64,000 nucleotides of DNA from Gimesia maris (GCF_008298035.1 NZ_CP042910.1:4665001-4729000); one strand, 5' to 3'. Counted from the stretch's first letter, positions 29,001 through 37,346 are shown. A program made the numbers and translations. The notes: generated by a model from the letters alone, not told the origin.

Positions 29001-29232
29001 TTCCGTTCTGTAAATCATGAACGACTCCCGTATTAGAATTACCGGATTGGACAGCCAGTTTCTCGTAGATTTGCCAGGCATCACGATAATTCCCCTGTTT
29101 TTGATACGTCTGCGCCAGGGATCGGGATTCCGTTACGCTTTTCTCATCTGCGAAGAGATAAACCCCCAAAGTTGTCAACAACATTAAAAAGAATGCGGCG
29201 GCGCTACTGCGAAGCATTTTGAGCGAAAACAT
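23032..29232 (-). CDS. Secreted alpha-2-macroglobulin family protein with altered thioester motif
   Basis: A 2066-residue exported protein, long for the family. A signal peptide (1-28) is followed by a helical TPR-like region to about residue 420. Macroglobulin domains follow; the MG2 type is near 645-760 (ITDRPVYRPDQKVDFKFWVHN). An aromatic-rich insert lies at about 810-870. A Gly/Ala/Met-rich stretch at about 1250-1310 takes the place of a bait region, and the A2M domain begins near 1312 (LTSWKIRSWAMGQGARVGD). In the thioester domain the expected G-C-x-E-Q is replaced: residues 1528-1532 read KTTDC before TLYRFLPTV. The covalent-trapping thioester should therefore not form. Such proteins are thought to inhibit proteases. 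The ATG has AGG nine bases upstream. Confidence 0.88.
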   Translation of the reverse strand: MFSLKMLRSSAAAFFLMLLTTLGVYLFADEKSVTESRSLAQTYQKQGNYRDAWQIYEKLAVQSGNSNTGVVHDLQNGIECLQRLNRISEMDEFRDAVLKVHKNRSLVLWKLAETYIQGPHYGYIINGEFTRGHQRGGGRYINTIEQDRLIALKLTQQAIENLKQNDNDLASDIFFNTAEYYLSGRQGRNAWKLQILTDLTETPDYESVGSEPGSFFRGGPSGGPEGAPVDDAGNPVYYRVPASFETAKNDGERWRWMLDQSMKQKPERKAEVILQVADFNRSQFGVQTLQDFMPYFFRQRNDQDPQDEEQVNPYSLESLKETETLTRLATGIQRINLPEDLNYIRLYQQVVDLGKSSSGENALGQLTGIFENRRQYPQAAKYIQQSIQEYGDPHQNKRQHLNQIVGNWGQFEPNPSQVAGQGAQVDYRFRNGNHVEFEAYQVHVEKLLTDVKNYLKSHPQKLDWNQTNISNLGYRLVHEHQKKYQGPLVSRWGLDLQSLSGHRDQHVTVTTPLQNAGAYLLVAKMQNGNTSRIIVWLDDTAIIHKRMSDKTYYYVSDARSGKPVAGANLEFFGYRHTSVGRNQQQTQTINFAEKTDENGQAFPTESQLEKNYQWITIARTGEGRFAYTGFDRFWYAHPSDQRLDAIKIYGITDRPVYRPDQKVDFKFWVHNVGYDLSKAEDSEFANHSVNLKLIGKNNKTVFQKTLKTDKFGGCQGDWSIPADADLGVYYLQLTVDTRAHAGRKRRSQVSSQISFRVEEYKKPEFEVLVEAPEDPVSLGDVVTAKIKAKYYFGSPVINGQVKYKVTRTAYDQRWYPVDHWDWLYGSGYWWFTGDYTWYPGWGKWGCVAPGPWWIHRPSPPPEVVLSNTVEIGSDGEVEIKIDTALAKAIHGDQDHKYEITAEVVDESRRTIVGQGSVLVSRQPFKVFSWMNRGYYQVGDAMTASFKAQTLDSKPVTGKGKVVLYRISYNDQGEPKETAVQEWEVDPKEDGTASQKIAATQAGQYRVSYTVTDNKGNQIEGGSLFSIRGAGFDGREYRFNDLELVVEKKHYQPGEKVRLLINTNQPGSTVLLFVRPVNGIYSKPEVLKLAGKSTVYELDVAKHDMPNFFVEAVTIHQGSVHTVAKEIAVPPEKRVVNLEVEPSETEYKPGEEATVKLKVTDADGKPVPGSLVVSVYDKSVEYISGGSNVSDIKSFFWKWKRSHHPATADSLSRYFHNLLRPQEIGMQVIGAFGHLVLESESQVPGNAVGGGFGGPGVGVLPAVGAMRKSRATDGMAAMEGAAMPMAAKSMMADAAAPADSSAVVEPVVRQNFADTAYWNAAITADAEGLAEVSFKMPENLTSWKIRSWAMGQGARVGDVEQLVVTRKNLILRLQAPRFFTETDEVVLSANVHNYLKTSKEVKVVLELDGDTLKPLDDVTQTVTIEANGEQRIDWRVKAVRPGFAVIRMKALTDEESDAMQMTFPVKVHGILKTESFTGMIRSDADQALISFQVPDHRKAELSRLELRYSPSLAGAMVDALPYLVYSPHKTTDCTLYRFLPTVMTQNILKRMGLNLKEIEEKRTNLNAQEIGDDQKRAEQWKRYDQNPVFSQSKVEQLVKQGVADLTSMQLSDGGWGWFSGWQERSSPYFTARVVQGLALAKQNDVALVPGTLERGIEWLKGYQQKELQKLLNAASKTKPYKTLASNLDAYVFLVLVNQGVVDEKMYDFLYRDRTKLSVYALGMLGLASHELKNQERMTMIMNNMDQFLIQDAENQTAYLNLPQSNYWWHWYGSEVEANAYYLKLLSKVDPQNPKAAQLVKYLLNNRKHATYWSSVSDTAIAIEALAEYWSASGENQPDLTLDIFLDGKKQKTVQINAENLFTFDNKLVIEGEALTSGAHRLEIRKQGSGPLYYNAYVTNFTKEDFITATGLEVKVQRRYYRLIPEEAAIKTSDSKGQAVDQRVEKYRREAIDHETELTSGDLIEVELIFESKNDYEYLVFEDFRPAGLEAVDLRSGYSRNGLGAYQEFRDDRVVNYLRQLPRGKHSLSYRLRAEIPGRFSGLPTQGYGMYAPELKANSDEIKLKIKD

Positions 29233-29462
29233 AGTGAAACCTGTATATATAGATGGGATTCAGTTTTGAATGTCAGACGGGATCATAATACGTTACGTCT
29301 GTTTGACGAGACAGATTTGCGTTCGGTTCCCGGAATTCTCATAATTTTAAATGAACTGCATGGGAACGAGGTATGAGAAACAGGCAGATTACTCCATAAT
29401 CCGACTTCAACCGCAGCCGACTTATTCTGAATTCCGTTGTATAGCGCCAAAGAGACAGATTC

Positions 29463-30893
29463 ATGGATTGGATTACAGCAGCCCTATCGCTCTGTGGCTA
29501 CCTGATTACCCTGGCTTTAATTCCGAGCATCCTTTTAAAAAAGAACCGTCATCCGATTTCTACCGTCTCGTGGATTTTGACTATTATTCTTCTGCCGGGA
29601 CTCGGAGGAATCACATACCTGTTCTTCGGTATCAATCGAGTGCAAAGACGCTCTCTCTCCAAAGAAAAGGCAAATCAGTCTCTTGCTCCCAAACTTCCGC
29701 AGATTGTCCAGAACCAACTGCTCTCCAGTGAAGACTATCTCCCTCTGAACCAGAATCTGATGCGTCTGGCTCAAAATATCGGTCATACCGTTCCCACATT
29801 CGGTAATCATGTGGAATTGTTAACCGATACAAATCGTACTCTGGGTTTGATCAAACAGGCGATTTTGAATGCCGAGCACTCGTTACACCTGGAATATTAT
29901 ATCTGGCAGCCCGATCAGTCCGGGACACTGCTCCGCGATCTGCTGATTGAAAAAGCCCGCGCGGGAGTGGAAGTCCGTTTTCTGTATGACGGCCTGGGAT
30001 CATTCGGATTAGGTAAACATTTTTTTAAACCAATGCGGGAAGCGGGCATCCAGATCGCCCCGTTCCTGCCTGGTGCCTCCATTCGCGAGCGCTGGTCCAT
30101 CAACCTCAGAAACCACCGTAAAATTGTCATTGTCGATGGCAAAATGGCTTTCACCGGCGGTATGAATATCGGTGATGAATACCTGGGATTAAATCAGGAC
30201 CTGGGATTCTGGCGAGATACACATCTGAAAATTGAGGGACCGGAAACGCTACAACTTCAACAGGTGTTTGCTGAAGACTGGTTTTTTGCAACGGGCGAAG
30301 CTTTGACTCAGCAGAAATATTATCCACACCCGGACCCGACGGGAACGATTACTGCCCAGACCCTGCTTTCAGGGCCGGAAAAGAATGCCGATGTCTTTTT
30401 AACACTGATGTTTGCAGCCATCAACGAAGCACGACACAGTATTGTCCTGACGACATCCTATTTTGTTCCCCCCGAATCTCTGACCACCGCACTGGAGTCG
30501 GCAGCACGTCGTGGCGTGCATGTTAGACTCCTGCTGTCCAGTAAGTCAGCCAATCCGGCAACGGTTCACGCAGGTCGCTCGTACTATGACTCACTGCTGG
30601 ATGCCGATGTCGAAATTTTCGAATACACCAAAGGGATCCTGCATTCGAAAACTTTAACGATAGACGACAGCTGGTCGCTGGTCGGCACCCCCAACTTTGA
30701 CTTCAGAAGCTTAATCCTGAACTTTGAAGTCGGCCTGGCGCTGTATGATCGTAAATTCGCTCAGCGTCTCAGAGAATCCATTGAACAGGATTTTCTGACC
30801 GCGATCAAGATCACACACACAGACTGGGACAAACGGAGCAAACCCACAATCTTGCTGCAAAATCTGTGTCGATTATTCGCGCCTGTCATGTGA
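29463..30893 (+). CDS. cls: Cardiolipin synthase (phospholipase D superfamily)
   Basis: A 476-residue membrane enzyme. Two N-terminal helices (ITAALSLCGYLITLALIPSILL and STVSWILTIILLPGLGGI) are followed by two phospholipase D catalytic motifs, HRKIVIVD with FTGGMNIGDEY and HSKTLTIDD with VGTPNFDFRS. Both HxKx4D motifs are intact. It joins two phosphatidylglycerol molecules, or phosphatidylglycerol with another donor, to make cardiolipin at the cytoplasmic membrane. The gene is divergent from the macroglobulin gene, with 230 bases between them that I cannot resolve into promoters. It converges on the heme-binding protein gene with a 13-base gap. Confidence 0.93.
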   Translation: MDWITAALSLCGYLITLALIPSILLKKNRHPISTVSWILTIILLPGLGGITYLFFGINRVQRRSLSKEKANQSLAPKLPQIVQNQLLSSEDYLPLNQNLMRLAQNIGHTVPTFGNHVELLTDTNRTLGLIKQAILNAEHSLHLEYYIWQPDQSGTLLRDLLIEKARAGVEVRFLYDGLGSFGLGKHFFKPMREAGIQIAPFLPGASIRERWSINLRNHRKIVIVDGKMAFTGGMNIGDEYLGLNQDLGFWRDTHLKIEGPETLQLQQVFAEDWFFATGEALTQQKYYPHPDPTGTITAQTLLSGPEKNADVFLTLMFAAINEARHSIVLTTSYFVPPESLTTALESAARRGVHVRLLLSSKSANPATVHAGRSYYDSLLDADVEIFEYTKGILHSKTLTIDDSWSLVGTPNFDFRSLILNFEVGLALYDRKFAQRLRESIEQDFLTAIKITHTDWDKRSKPTILLQNLCRLFAPVM

Positions 30894-30906
30894 TGAGCTC
30901 GATAGC

Positions 30907-32148
30907 CTAAGGGAGTTTATGACGATATTTGTCTGAAGCCCCTTCAGGCAACGTCCCCAGATACCTGATAAGTTGAATCGCTTCTGCTTTCGACAGCAGA
31001 TTCAGCAAGCCATCCGGCATCGCAGATTTTTTGACCGGTATGATTTCATCGACCTCCTGTTTTTTGATCATCTGCCGCTTGCCGGCCTCCGTCAACAGCA
31101 TGATTTCATCTGGTCCCGCTGCTCCCATCATTCCGGTGAACGTCTTACCGGCATCAGTCACAATTGTAAAAGTCGGATACTCTTCCGATACGAAATGGGA
31201 AGGAAACAGGGTGGCCTGCAGTACTTCTTTCTGCTGAAACCGTCGACTGACATAAGTCAAATCAGGACCGACCTTTTCTCCCTGCTCTCCAAAGCGATGG
31301 CATTTGACACAAGTCGCCTTGACGTATGCCTGTGCTCCGAGTTTTAAATCAAGCGTGTCTTTAGTCTGCTGTTGCAGTTCTGCCAGAAGCCCTTTGTACT
31401 TCCAGCGACTATCGGCAACTTCGACCGGCAGTTCCGCGGGAAGCTCGTCAGGATATTTCGATGCAAACCAGTCCTGCCACTGCTGCATGATCGAGTTTGC
31501 TGAATCGCTTTCCGGTTTGAATTCCTGCCCCGTCCAATGTGTCAGCAGTCTATCAGCGATCTGTTGTCCCGCGAGATCCTGTTCCAGCCCGACCAGTATC
31601 GCCTGTCGGATCCATTGCGCTTTATTCGAACGACGACGAAAACGTGTCAGAGCACGCATGACGGTTTTCGCCTGATCTCCCTCAATGATATTCAACGATC
31701 GAACCAGAATCCGCCAGTCGGCATCACGTCGCTGGTTTTCTTTAGCATACCAGCTGATCGCTTCTGCGACATCATTTCTCCGCTCCGGATAAGATTCAAA
31801 CAGCTCATGCAGATAGATCAGCGTGGGCTCATCAGCGATTCGCGCCATCGCAATCAATAAGGCATTCAGTTTGCGTTTCGATTCCGCATCCCTGTTTTTT
31901 TTATTTTGCAGTTTTAATTCCTGTTCGCGCAGCGCGGTAAACTCGGCTCCTGTTAACCGATCCAGTGGCGCACCTGCCACCATGATCCGAAAGTCACCCT
32001 CTGCGACTTCCTGCAGCATGGTGTCTTCCAGGCGATCAATTTTAAAATTGATCGCGGGAGTTTTAGCGCGGCTGATATTATCGATCCCGGTGCATACCAG
32101 TCCAAAGACAAGTATTCTGATCAATATTTTTTTCTTGAGGCTGCCCAT
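30907..32148 (-). CDS. Exported c-type heme-binding protein of planctomycete type
   Basis: About 413 residues. An N-terminal hydrophobic export signal (KKKILIRILVFGLVCTG) precedes a helical HEAT-like region. The heme-binding domain starts near residue 290: CVKCHRFGEQGEKVGPDLTYVSRRF gives the CxxCH heme site and the GPDL motif, followed by a long C-terminal part with KKSAMPDGLLNLLSKAEA and IRYLGTLP, which may hold the axial Met. This matches the family known mainly from planctomycetes and relatives, usually fused to dehydrogenase domains; here it stands alone. I chose the ATG at 32148, with AGG eight bases upstream, over the GTG at 32223. Possibly an electron carrier in the periplasm. Confidence 0.8.
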   Translation of the reverse strand: MGSLKKKILIRILVFGLVCTGIDNISRAKTPAINFKIDRLEDTMLQEVAEGDFRIMVAGAPLDRLTGAEFTALREQELKLQNKKNRDAESKRKLNALLIAMARIADEPTLIYLHELFESYPERRNDVAEAISWYAKENQRRDADWRILVRSLNIIEGDQAKTVMRALTRFRRRSNKAQWIRQAILVGLEQDLAGQQIADRLLTHWTGQEFKPESDSANSIMQQWQDWFASKYPDELPAELPVEVADSRWKYKGLLAELQQQTKDTLDLKLGAQAYVKATCVKCHRFGEQGEKVGPDLTYVSRRFQQKEVLQATLFPSHFVSEEYPTFTIVTDAGKTFTGMMGAAGPDEIMLLTEAGKRQMIKKQEVDEIIPVKKSAMPDGLLNLLSKAEAIQLIRYLGTLPEGASDKYRHKLP

Positions 32149-32299
32149 CAGAAATGCCTGCTTTCGTCTGAAGAATGGAAATCGTAGCGGAATAATAATC
32201 TTACAGAAGTTCACCGCCTTCACACTATGTTCATATCTGGTTTTTGTTTAAAATTAACTCAGGTAAATCAACAATCCTTTATTATTTCAGGGACGAATC

Positions 32300-32944
32300 A
32301 TGGTAGACAGCAAGTCCATTTATCAACATATCACCAGAATCGGTTCTCACACACTCAGCGTGCTGATCCTCGGAATCATCTGCTGGGGTTGTTCTTCAAA
32401 TACATCAACAGAGACGTCCCAACCTGAAGCAGAGCCAGCGGCACAATCTGAGAATAATTCAGCAGATATTAAGCCCGAAAAAACGGTTGAAATCACCCTG
32501 ACCTTAAGCGATGCGGAAGGTTTCAAGGAAATTCTCGCAAAGCAGAATGGAAAAGTCGTCCTGGTTGATTTCTGGGCGACCTGGTGTGTCCCCTGCATCA
32601 AGAACTTTCATCACACCGTTGAATGGAATCAGAAGTATGCCGATCAGGGGCTCAGTGTGATTTCCGTTTCCATGGATGAGTCGGACGAAGAAACTCAGCA
32701 GGCAGTTCTCAAGTTTCTGGAAAAAGAAGATGCCCAATTCACGAATGTGCTTGCGACCGCTGCCGATGACCAGGATCCCATGGACACATTTGGTATAGAT
32801 GGTGGTGCCCTGCCTCATTACCGGATTTATGACCGCACCGGCAAGCTGATCAAGAAGTTTTCCTTCGCGGACCCGGACAAACTATTTACCCAGGAAGATA
32901 TAGAGACCGCCATTCAGGAAGCTCTGAAACAGAAACCAGAATAG
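32300..32944 (+). CDS. Thioredoxin-like lipoprotein (TlpA/ResA type)
   Basis: A 214-residue protein. The N-terminal hydrophobic segment ends in CWGCSSN, a plausible lipobox, so the mature protein is probably lipid-anchored outside the cytoplasmic membrane. After an acidic linker the thioredoxin fold starts near residue 70, with VVLVDFWATWCVPC holding the CxxC active site and a later cis-Pro-like GALPHYRIYD. It may reduce or shuffle disulfides in exported proteins, or reduce apo-cytochrome c for heme attachment. The divergent neighbour being a CxxCH protein fits the latter, but this is inference. An alpha/beta hydrolase follows after 22 bases. Confidence 0.85.
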   Translation: MVDSKSIYQHITRIGSHTLSVLILGIICWGCSSNTSTETSQPEAEPAAQSENNSADIKPEKTVEITLTLSDAEGFKEILAKQNGKVVLVDFWATWCVPCIKNFHHTVEWNQKYADQGLSVISVSMDESDEETQQAVLKFLEKEDAQFTNVLATAADDQDPMDTFGIDGGALPHYRIYDRTGKLIKKFSFADPDKLFTQEDIETAIQEALKQKPE

Positions 32945-32966
32945 TACAGGTTCAACAGGTTAAGTG

Positions 32967-34043
32967 ATGCCCATGATACGCAAACTCTGGTCGACCTGTC
33001 TGGATGAAATCACAGGCTTTTATCTGCTGCACTGGTTTTTCTATCATAAAAAACAGCCCCTGATCATTTCGGATGCAGGGCAAGAGACTCCAGGCCTGTT
33101 CAGCGGCGATCTGCATTCCTTCTTTTCACCGGTTCCTGACCCGGCAAATCTGGATTATCAGTCAGATCTTTACCCTGCTTCGGAGACACGATTTGCAGCG
33201 GCAGAGGTAAAGGACTTTCAGTTTCAGAGCCCGATCCAGACTGGTTTTCCGGAAAACGATCTGGTGAAAGGGCGACACTGGAAATCTACGATCCCGTCAA
33301 CTGTCACGAATTCAGAAACCCGTTGCACAGTCGTGGCGATTGACGGTATTGTTCAACTGGGCGTACGCAGCTTTAACAGTCTCGCGCAACGGTTGACGCC
33401 ATACGGAATTGACGTTGTCATGCTGGACAGCCCCTTTAACTATCGAAGGACCCCACCTGGATACCGTCCCGGTCAGCTGATTGCAGGCGGTAATCTGGAT
33501 CATCAACTGTTTGTAGCGCGACAGGGCCTCCTGGACCTCTGGAGCCTGATTCTGCATCTGCAATCACAGGGACATCAGATCGGCCTGATGGGAATCAGCC
33601 ATGGTGCCTGGTTGACATTGACAGCGTCACTCTTAATCGAGCAGCTCCAGTTCGTGATGGCGATCACGCCTCCCGTAGACCTCTTTCACATTCTTGATGA
33701 AGGAGGAACAGTAGTCAATGCCATTCGCCGCGGTATTCGAGAGTCCGACTTCAGCGAACAGCAGCTCGAACAGATTTGTCAGCCGTTGCGAGTCCCCCTC
33801 TGGAAACCGCGACTGCCTGGCTCTGCCATTCATCTGCATGTAGCCAATTATGACCGGTTTGTTCCTTCATTCCGAATAGAGGCACTGGCAGAGCAATGGA
33901 ACACAAAACTGACCCACCATGCGCTGGGACATATTGAAGCCACGACGGGGCCGAAGGTGGTCGCTCAAGTCGCAGAAGAAATTCTTCATTTCAGGAAGAT
34001 TCCCGTAGATTCTATTGCTGCCTCGACCGTGAACAATACGTAG
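32967..34043 (+). CDS. Alpha/beta hydrolase, possibly ABHD18-like
   Basis: A hydrolase of about 358 residues. The nucleophile elbow is GISHGAW (G-x-S-x-G) near residue 210. A likely acid is in NYDRFVPSF and a likely His in LGHIEATTG. Before the elbow come TVVAIDGIVQLG and DVVMLDSPFNYRRTPPGYRPGQ, a layout recalling the poorly characterised ABHD18/DUF2048 group. No signal peptide is visible. Substrate unknown. Of three close start codons (32964 GTG, 32967 ATG, 32973 ATG) I chose the middle one without strong evidence. It lies 22 bases after the thioredoxin gene and probably shares its transcript. Confidence 0.7.
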   Translation: MPMIRKLWSTCLDEITGFYLLHWFFYHKKQPLIISDAGQETPGLFSGDLHSFFSPVPDPANLDYQSDLYPASETRFAAAEVKDFQFQSPIQTGFPENDLVKGRHWKSTIPSTVTNSETRCTVVAIDGIVQLGVRSFNSLAQRLTPYGIDVVMLDSPFNYRRTPPGYRPGQLIAGGNLDHQLFVARQGLLDLWSLILHLQSQGHQIGLMGISHGAWLTLTASLLIEQLQFVMAITPPVDLFHILDEGGTVVNAIRRGIRESDFSEQQLEQICQPLRVPLWKPRLPGSAIHLHVANYDRFVPSFRIEALAEQWNTKLTHHALGHIEATTGPKVVAQVAEEILHFRKIPVDSIAASTVNNT

Positions 34044-34236
34044 TAGCATGTAGAGAAAATGCAACCGTTACAATCTGCATGACCAGCAATCCTGCAATTT
34101 GAATACTCACATTTTCATAAGTTTCTGTTGAAAAAAGGCATCATGTTGTCTGCGGGCAACTTATTCTTTCAGTAGAGACTCATGAGTGGATTACCTTATT
34201 ACTTTATCCGAAACTGAGTTCTCCAGCGGGCCAGTT

Positions 34237-34261
34237 CTTTTATCTTCCTGTTAGATAAAAG
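34237..34261. repeat. Hairpin upstream of the CBS gene (CTTTTATCT / AGATAAAAG)
   Basis: A nine-base perfect stem with a seven-base loop lies in the 291-base gap between the hydrolase and the CBS gene. It is AT-rich and has no following T-run on the plus strand. It could be a weak terminator for the hydrolase message or an operator. Confidence 0.4.
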
Positions 34262-34290
34262 TGGTTCATCCGTCTCTTTGGTGATTCGTT

Positions 34291-34309
34291 ATTGTTCAGT
34301 TCGAACAAT
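34291..34309. repeat. Inverted repeat just upstream of the CBS gene (ATTGTTC / GAACAAT)
   Basis: A seven-base perfect inverted repeat with a five-base centre ends 25 bases before the CBS start. Its size and position suit a dimeric repressor site, but I recognise no known regulator motif. A seven-base stem can also occur by chance. Confidence 0.35.
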
Positions 34310-34334
34310 ACAAAAAAAGATCAGGGGAGTCATG

Positions 34335-34862
34335 ATGCGGGTACGAGTTCGCGATTTGATGACCGTTAATCCGGTCAGTGTTTGCCTGGGAACTACGCTT
34401 CAGGCAGCCGCAGAACAAATGGTCCAGGCAGAAGCTTCAGAAATTTATGTGGTAGACGAGCTACGAAGACTGGTCGGAGTGGTTCCCGAATACGATCTTC
34501 TCAAATACCGGCTGACACATTATCACCTCGAAGCCCCCATTGATTCCCTGATGTATGTTCAGATTGAATCGCTTTCGCCGGAAGATGACGCCTTGCAACT
34601 TGCCTCTCTGTTTCGAGATCGGCGTAACAGCTGTATGGCCGTCACCGACAACGGTCAGCTGGTGGGAAAATTAACCTGCCGCGATCTGTTTCGCGCGATG
34701 CTGACACTCGATGCGATTGATGATCAGGAGCAGACATCAAAGCCAGCCAGTTCAGACAAAGAGATCACCCACTCTGCCTCCTCCACTATCAACCCGCCGC
34801 ATTTACCTCGTTATAGTACACCAGTCAACCGACTGCAGCTGAATAACAGCCCCGTTAAATAA
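34335..34862 (+). CDS. Two-CBS-domain protein
   Basis: A 175-residue cytoplasmic protein with a pair of CBS domains: VRDLMTVNPVSVCLGTTLQAAAEQM with VGVVPEYDLLKY, then YVQIESLSPEDDALQLASLF with MAVTDNGQLVGKLTCRDLF. The tail after residue 135 is polar and likely disordered. CBS pairs bind adenine nucleotides and usually regulate an attached or interacting enzyme or channel. Here no effector domain is attached, so it would act in trans. The ATG at 34335 has AGGGGAG five bases upstream and begins directly at the CBS motif; the ATG three bases earlier is too close to that site. Confidence 0.85.
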   Translation: MRVRVRDLMTVNPVSVCLGTTLQAAAEQMVQAEASEIYVVDELRRLVGVVPEYDLLKYRLTHYHLEAPIDSLMYVQIESLSPEDDALQLASLFRDRRNSCMAVTDNGQLVGKLTCRDLFRAMLTLDAIDDQEQTSKPASSDKEITHSASSTINPPHLPRYSTPVNRLQLNNSPVK

Positions 34863-34872
34863 TTCCGATTGA

Positions 34873-35760
34873 TCAGACCTGGGCTTTTAAATTAATACCC
34901 ATATCGGCAAACAGGTAAATCATATCCTCCCAGACATTCTTCTTCGCGGAAGGATTTCGCAACAGATAGGAGGGGTGATAAGTACACACCACTTTGGCCC
35001 GCCCGTATTCGTAGAAATCACCCCGCATTTTTCCAATGGGAAGATCCGAGTGTAATAAGTTTTTCGCCGCCACAGAGCCCCAGCAGACGATGTAATCCGG
35101 GTCTACAATCTCAATTTGCGCGTCCAGATATCCGCGACAGTTAGAAGCTTCCAGATCGGTAGGATTCCGATTTCCCGGCGGACGACACCGCAGAATATTC
35201 GCGATGTAGATATCGCTGCGTTTCATCTGACACGCTTCGATGATTTTGTCCAGCAGCTTCCCTGCCCGCCCTACGAACGGTTCCCCCTGTTTATCCTCAT
35301 CCGCACCCGGTGCTTCCCCGATGAACATGATTTTTGCCCGGGGATTTCCTACCCCAAACACGGTCTGTGTTCGCGTCTCGGCCAGTTCCGGACACCTGGT
35401 GCACTTGGATACTTGAGTAGCAAGGATATCCAGTTCAGCCTGGCGATCACCTTTGTTCATTTTCGATTTGGTCGTTCGAGGCACACTCATTTCCTTTCGA
35501 GCCTGTTCCGACTCCAGGGTCGGCTCCTCTGAAGTTTCAGTTGGTTGAGGCGGCGGTACGATTGATTGCCGGGGTAATGGAGTAGTGGGAGCGACAGTTT
35601 GAACAGGTTTTTCTTGGGGAGCTTCCACAGGGGACGTTGTTTCAGCAGGTAACTCAGGAAGAGGTTCCATCTGCCTTAAATACGTCACTCCAGATCGCTG
35701 CCAGCTTTCCAGCAACTGCCGGACTGCGCGCTGCGAGCGTGTTTTTGCATCCTGATTCAT
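34873..35760 (-). CDS. Uracil-DNA glycosylase, family 4 (Fe-S type)
   Basis: A 295-residue protein with a disordered, Pro/Glu/Thr-rich N-terminal extension of about 110 residues, then a family 4 UDG domain. Four cysteines sit as expected for the 4Fe-4S cluster: CTRC near residue 118, and two Cys spaced by fifteen residues in [12 protein letters not shown]...SNC. The active-site motif is [21 protein letters not shown] near residue 145; the second motif is [10 protein letters not shown]. It removes uracil from deaminated DNA. The extension makes it clearly longer than the roughly 200-residue typical members. The gene lies 16 bases after the LRR lipoprotein gene on the same strand. Confidence 0.9.
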   Translation of the reverse strand: MNQDAKTRSQRAVRQLLESWQRSGVTYLRQMEPLPELPAETTSPVEAPQEKPVQTVAPTTPLPRQSIVPPPQPTETSEEPTLESEQARKEMSVPRTTKSKMNKGDRQAELDILATQVSKCTRCPELAETRTQTVFGVGNPRAKIMFIGEAPGADEDKQGEPFVGRAGKLLDKIIEACQMKRSDIYIANILRCRPPGNRNPTDLEASNCRGYLDAQIEIVDPDYIVCWGSVAAKNLLHSDLPIGKMRGDFYEYGRAKVVCTYHPSYLLRNPSAKKNVWEDMIYLFADMGINLKAQV

Positions 35761-35776
35761 CAGTCTTTACCAGCCT

Positions 35777-37102
35777 TTAACGCTTTACCTTACAGCCGGG
35801 TACCGCAGCTTCGAATTGTTTGACACCGTCATCGGTAACCTGAGTAAAGCTCAACTGCAGTTCTTTCAGGTTTTTCAAAGCTGCGAGTGTCTTCAAACCT
35901 TCATCTGAAATCTCTGTTTTACTCAAATTCAGATACTCCAGCTTCTTGAGCGGCAGCAGCTGCTTCAAACCTGCATCGGTGATCGGAGTTCCTTCCAGGT
36001 TCAGACGATTCAGTTCCGTAAACCCGGAAATGACCTTTAAACCTTGATCTGTCGTTTCTGTCCCCCACAAGCCAAGCCGGGTCAGTTTCTTCAGGTCCTT
36101 GATCTGTTCCAGTCCTTGATCACCAATCATCGACTCATCCAGGTCCAGGTACGTCAGATCGGTCAACCCGGAAAGATACTTCATCCCTTCATCGGTAACC
36201 ACGGTATCCCGCAGATGAAGTGTCTGGAGTTTTTTCATATTCTGAATATTTTCAATCCCCGGATTGCCGACAAAATCCCGCCGCAGATGCAACGACTCCA
36301 TATTTGTCATGTCTTTCAGATACTTCATCCCTTCGTCTGAGATTTCCGTATCATCCAGTTCCAGTGATACCAGATTTTTATCCTTCAGCAACTCCAGAGT
36401 TTCATCAGAAATATTTCTTCCCCAGGTATTCAAACGCTGCAGATTCGGAAGTGCGGCAATATCCTTCATTCCCTCATCCGTTACCTGAGTCGCCTGCACT
36501 TTGAGTACTTTCAGGTTCTTCATCCCTTTAATATGAGGCATTCCCTCATCGTTAATCTCTTTATTAAAGCGCAGATCCAGATCTTTGAGTTCTGGAAACG
36601 CGGCAACCACTTTCAAAGCGTCATTGGTAATGTTGGTAGCACGAAGCGAGAGCACCTGCAGGCCTTGCAGGTCCGACAGATTTTTTACTCCTTCATCTCC
36701 GATCGCAGTACTCTCGAGGCTCAGAAACCACAGTTTATTTTTTTTGCCAATTTCTTCTGTCGAGACATCTGTGAAATTTGGTCCCCAGAGTATCAACCGT
36801 TCCAGGGAAGGCAGACCTGCCAGATGCTTCAGATCTGCATCCTGCGCATTCGTCCCCTTCAGATCCAGAATCAGAACGCGACCATCATCAGACATTCCCA
36901 GTTTGGCATCCAGGTCCTTGAATGCTTTGACTGCTTCTGGTGAGTCTGGCTCAACGGCAGGCTTTTGTGTCGCAGCTTCTGGAGCGGGATCACTTTTCGC
37001 AGAAGTAGCGGCTTTCTCTGGATCAGCAGGGGGAGTACTAGCACTGGGACATCCTGTTAACAGACATAATCCTGCCAGAGAAAGAAATACTCTTGTCTTC
37101 AT
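35777..37102 (-). CDS. Leucine-rich-repeat lipoprotein
   Basis: A lipoprotein of about 441 residues. The signal peptide ends in LCLLTGCPS (lipobox L-T-G-C), followed by an Ala/Pro-rich linker, then about fourteen 24-residue repeats of the type L-x-x-L-x-L-x-x-T-x-I-T-D-E-G-L/M-x-x-L. These resemble the GALA/F-box-like LRRs common in planctomycetes and should form a curved solenoid exposed outside the membrane for protein binding. The ATG at 37102 has AAGGA seven bases upstream and starts the signal peptide; the longer frame to 37159 has neither. Ligand unknown. The gene is divergent from the PQQ-propeller protein gene. Confidence 0.9.
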   Translation of the reverse strand: MKTRVFLSLAGLCLLTGCPSASTPPADPEKAATSAKSDPAPEAATQKPAVEPDSPEAVKAFKDLDAKLGMSDDGRVLILDLKGTNAQDADLKHLAGLPSLERLILWGPNFTDVSTEEIGKKNKLWFLSLESTAIGDEGVKNLSDLQGLQVLSLRATNITNDALKVVAAFPELKDLDLRFNKEINDEGMPHIKGMKNLKVLKVQATQVTDEGMKDIAALPNLQRLNTWGRNISDETLELLKDKNLVSLELDDTEISDEGMKYLKDMTNMESLHLRRDFVGNPGIENIQNMKKLQTLHLRDTVVTDEGMKYLSGLTDLTYLDLDESMIGDQGLEQIKDLKKLTRLGLWGTETTDQGLKVISGFTELNRLNLEGTPITDAGLKQLLPLKKLEYLNLSKTEISDEGLKTLAALKNLKELQLSFTQVTDDGVKQFEAAVPGCKVKR

Positions 37103-37316
37103 CCTGATATCCTTTGTACTGCTCGAACTGTCTCTGTTCCGTGAGTTTTCCAGACGCATTCTATATTCACGGGCTCTAAATGCCGACCAGCTTTCTAAAC
37201 GAAATTCTGCCTGACATCAAAGATTCACCGAACCCTCTTAAGATGCTAACAATGATCCCCAAAATAGAGCCCAGACCGAAACATTGCAATTCAATGACTC
37301 AGTTTTCTGTAACTAC

Positions 37317-37346
37317 TTGCGATTCCGAGACCAAACAGGCTATACT
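37317..37346 (+). promoter_or_regulatory. Candidate promoter for the PQQ-propeller/methyltransferase gene
   Basis: TTGCGA at 37317 and TATACT at 37341 are 18 bases apart, 98 bases before the chosen GTG. The -10 region is part of a small palindrome (TATACT, CAAT, AGTATA). The whole 341-base gap 37103-37443 between the divergent genes holds no convincing small gene. A frame that is open back to 37180 lacks a signal peptide at that end. Confidence 0.4.
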
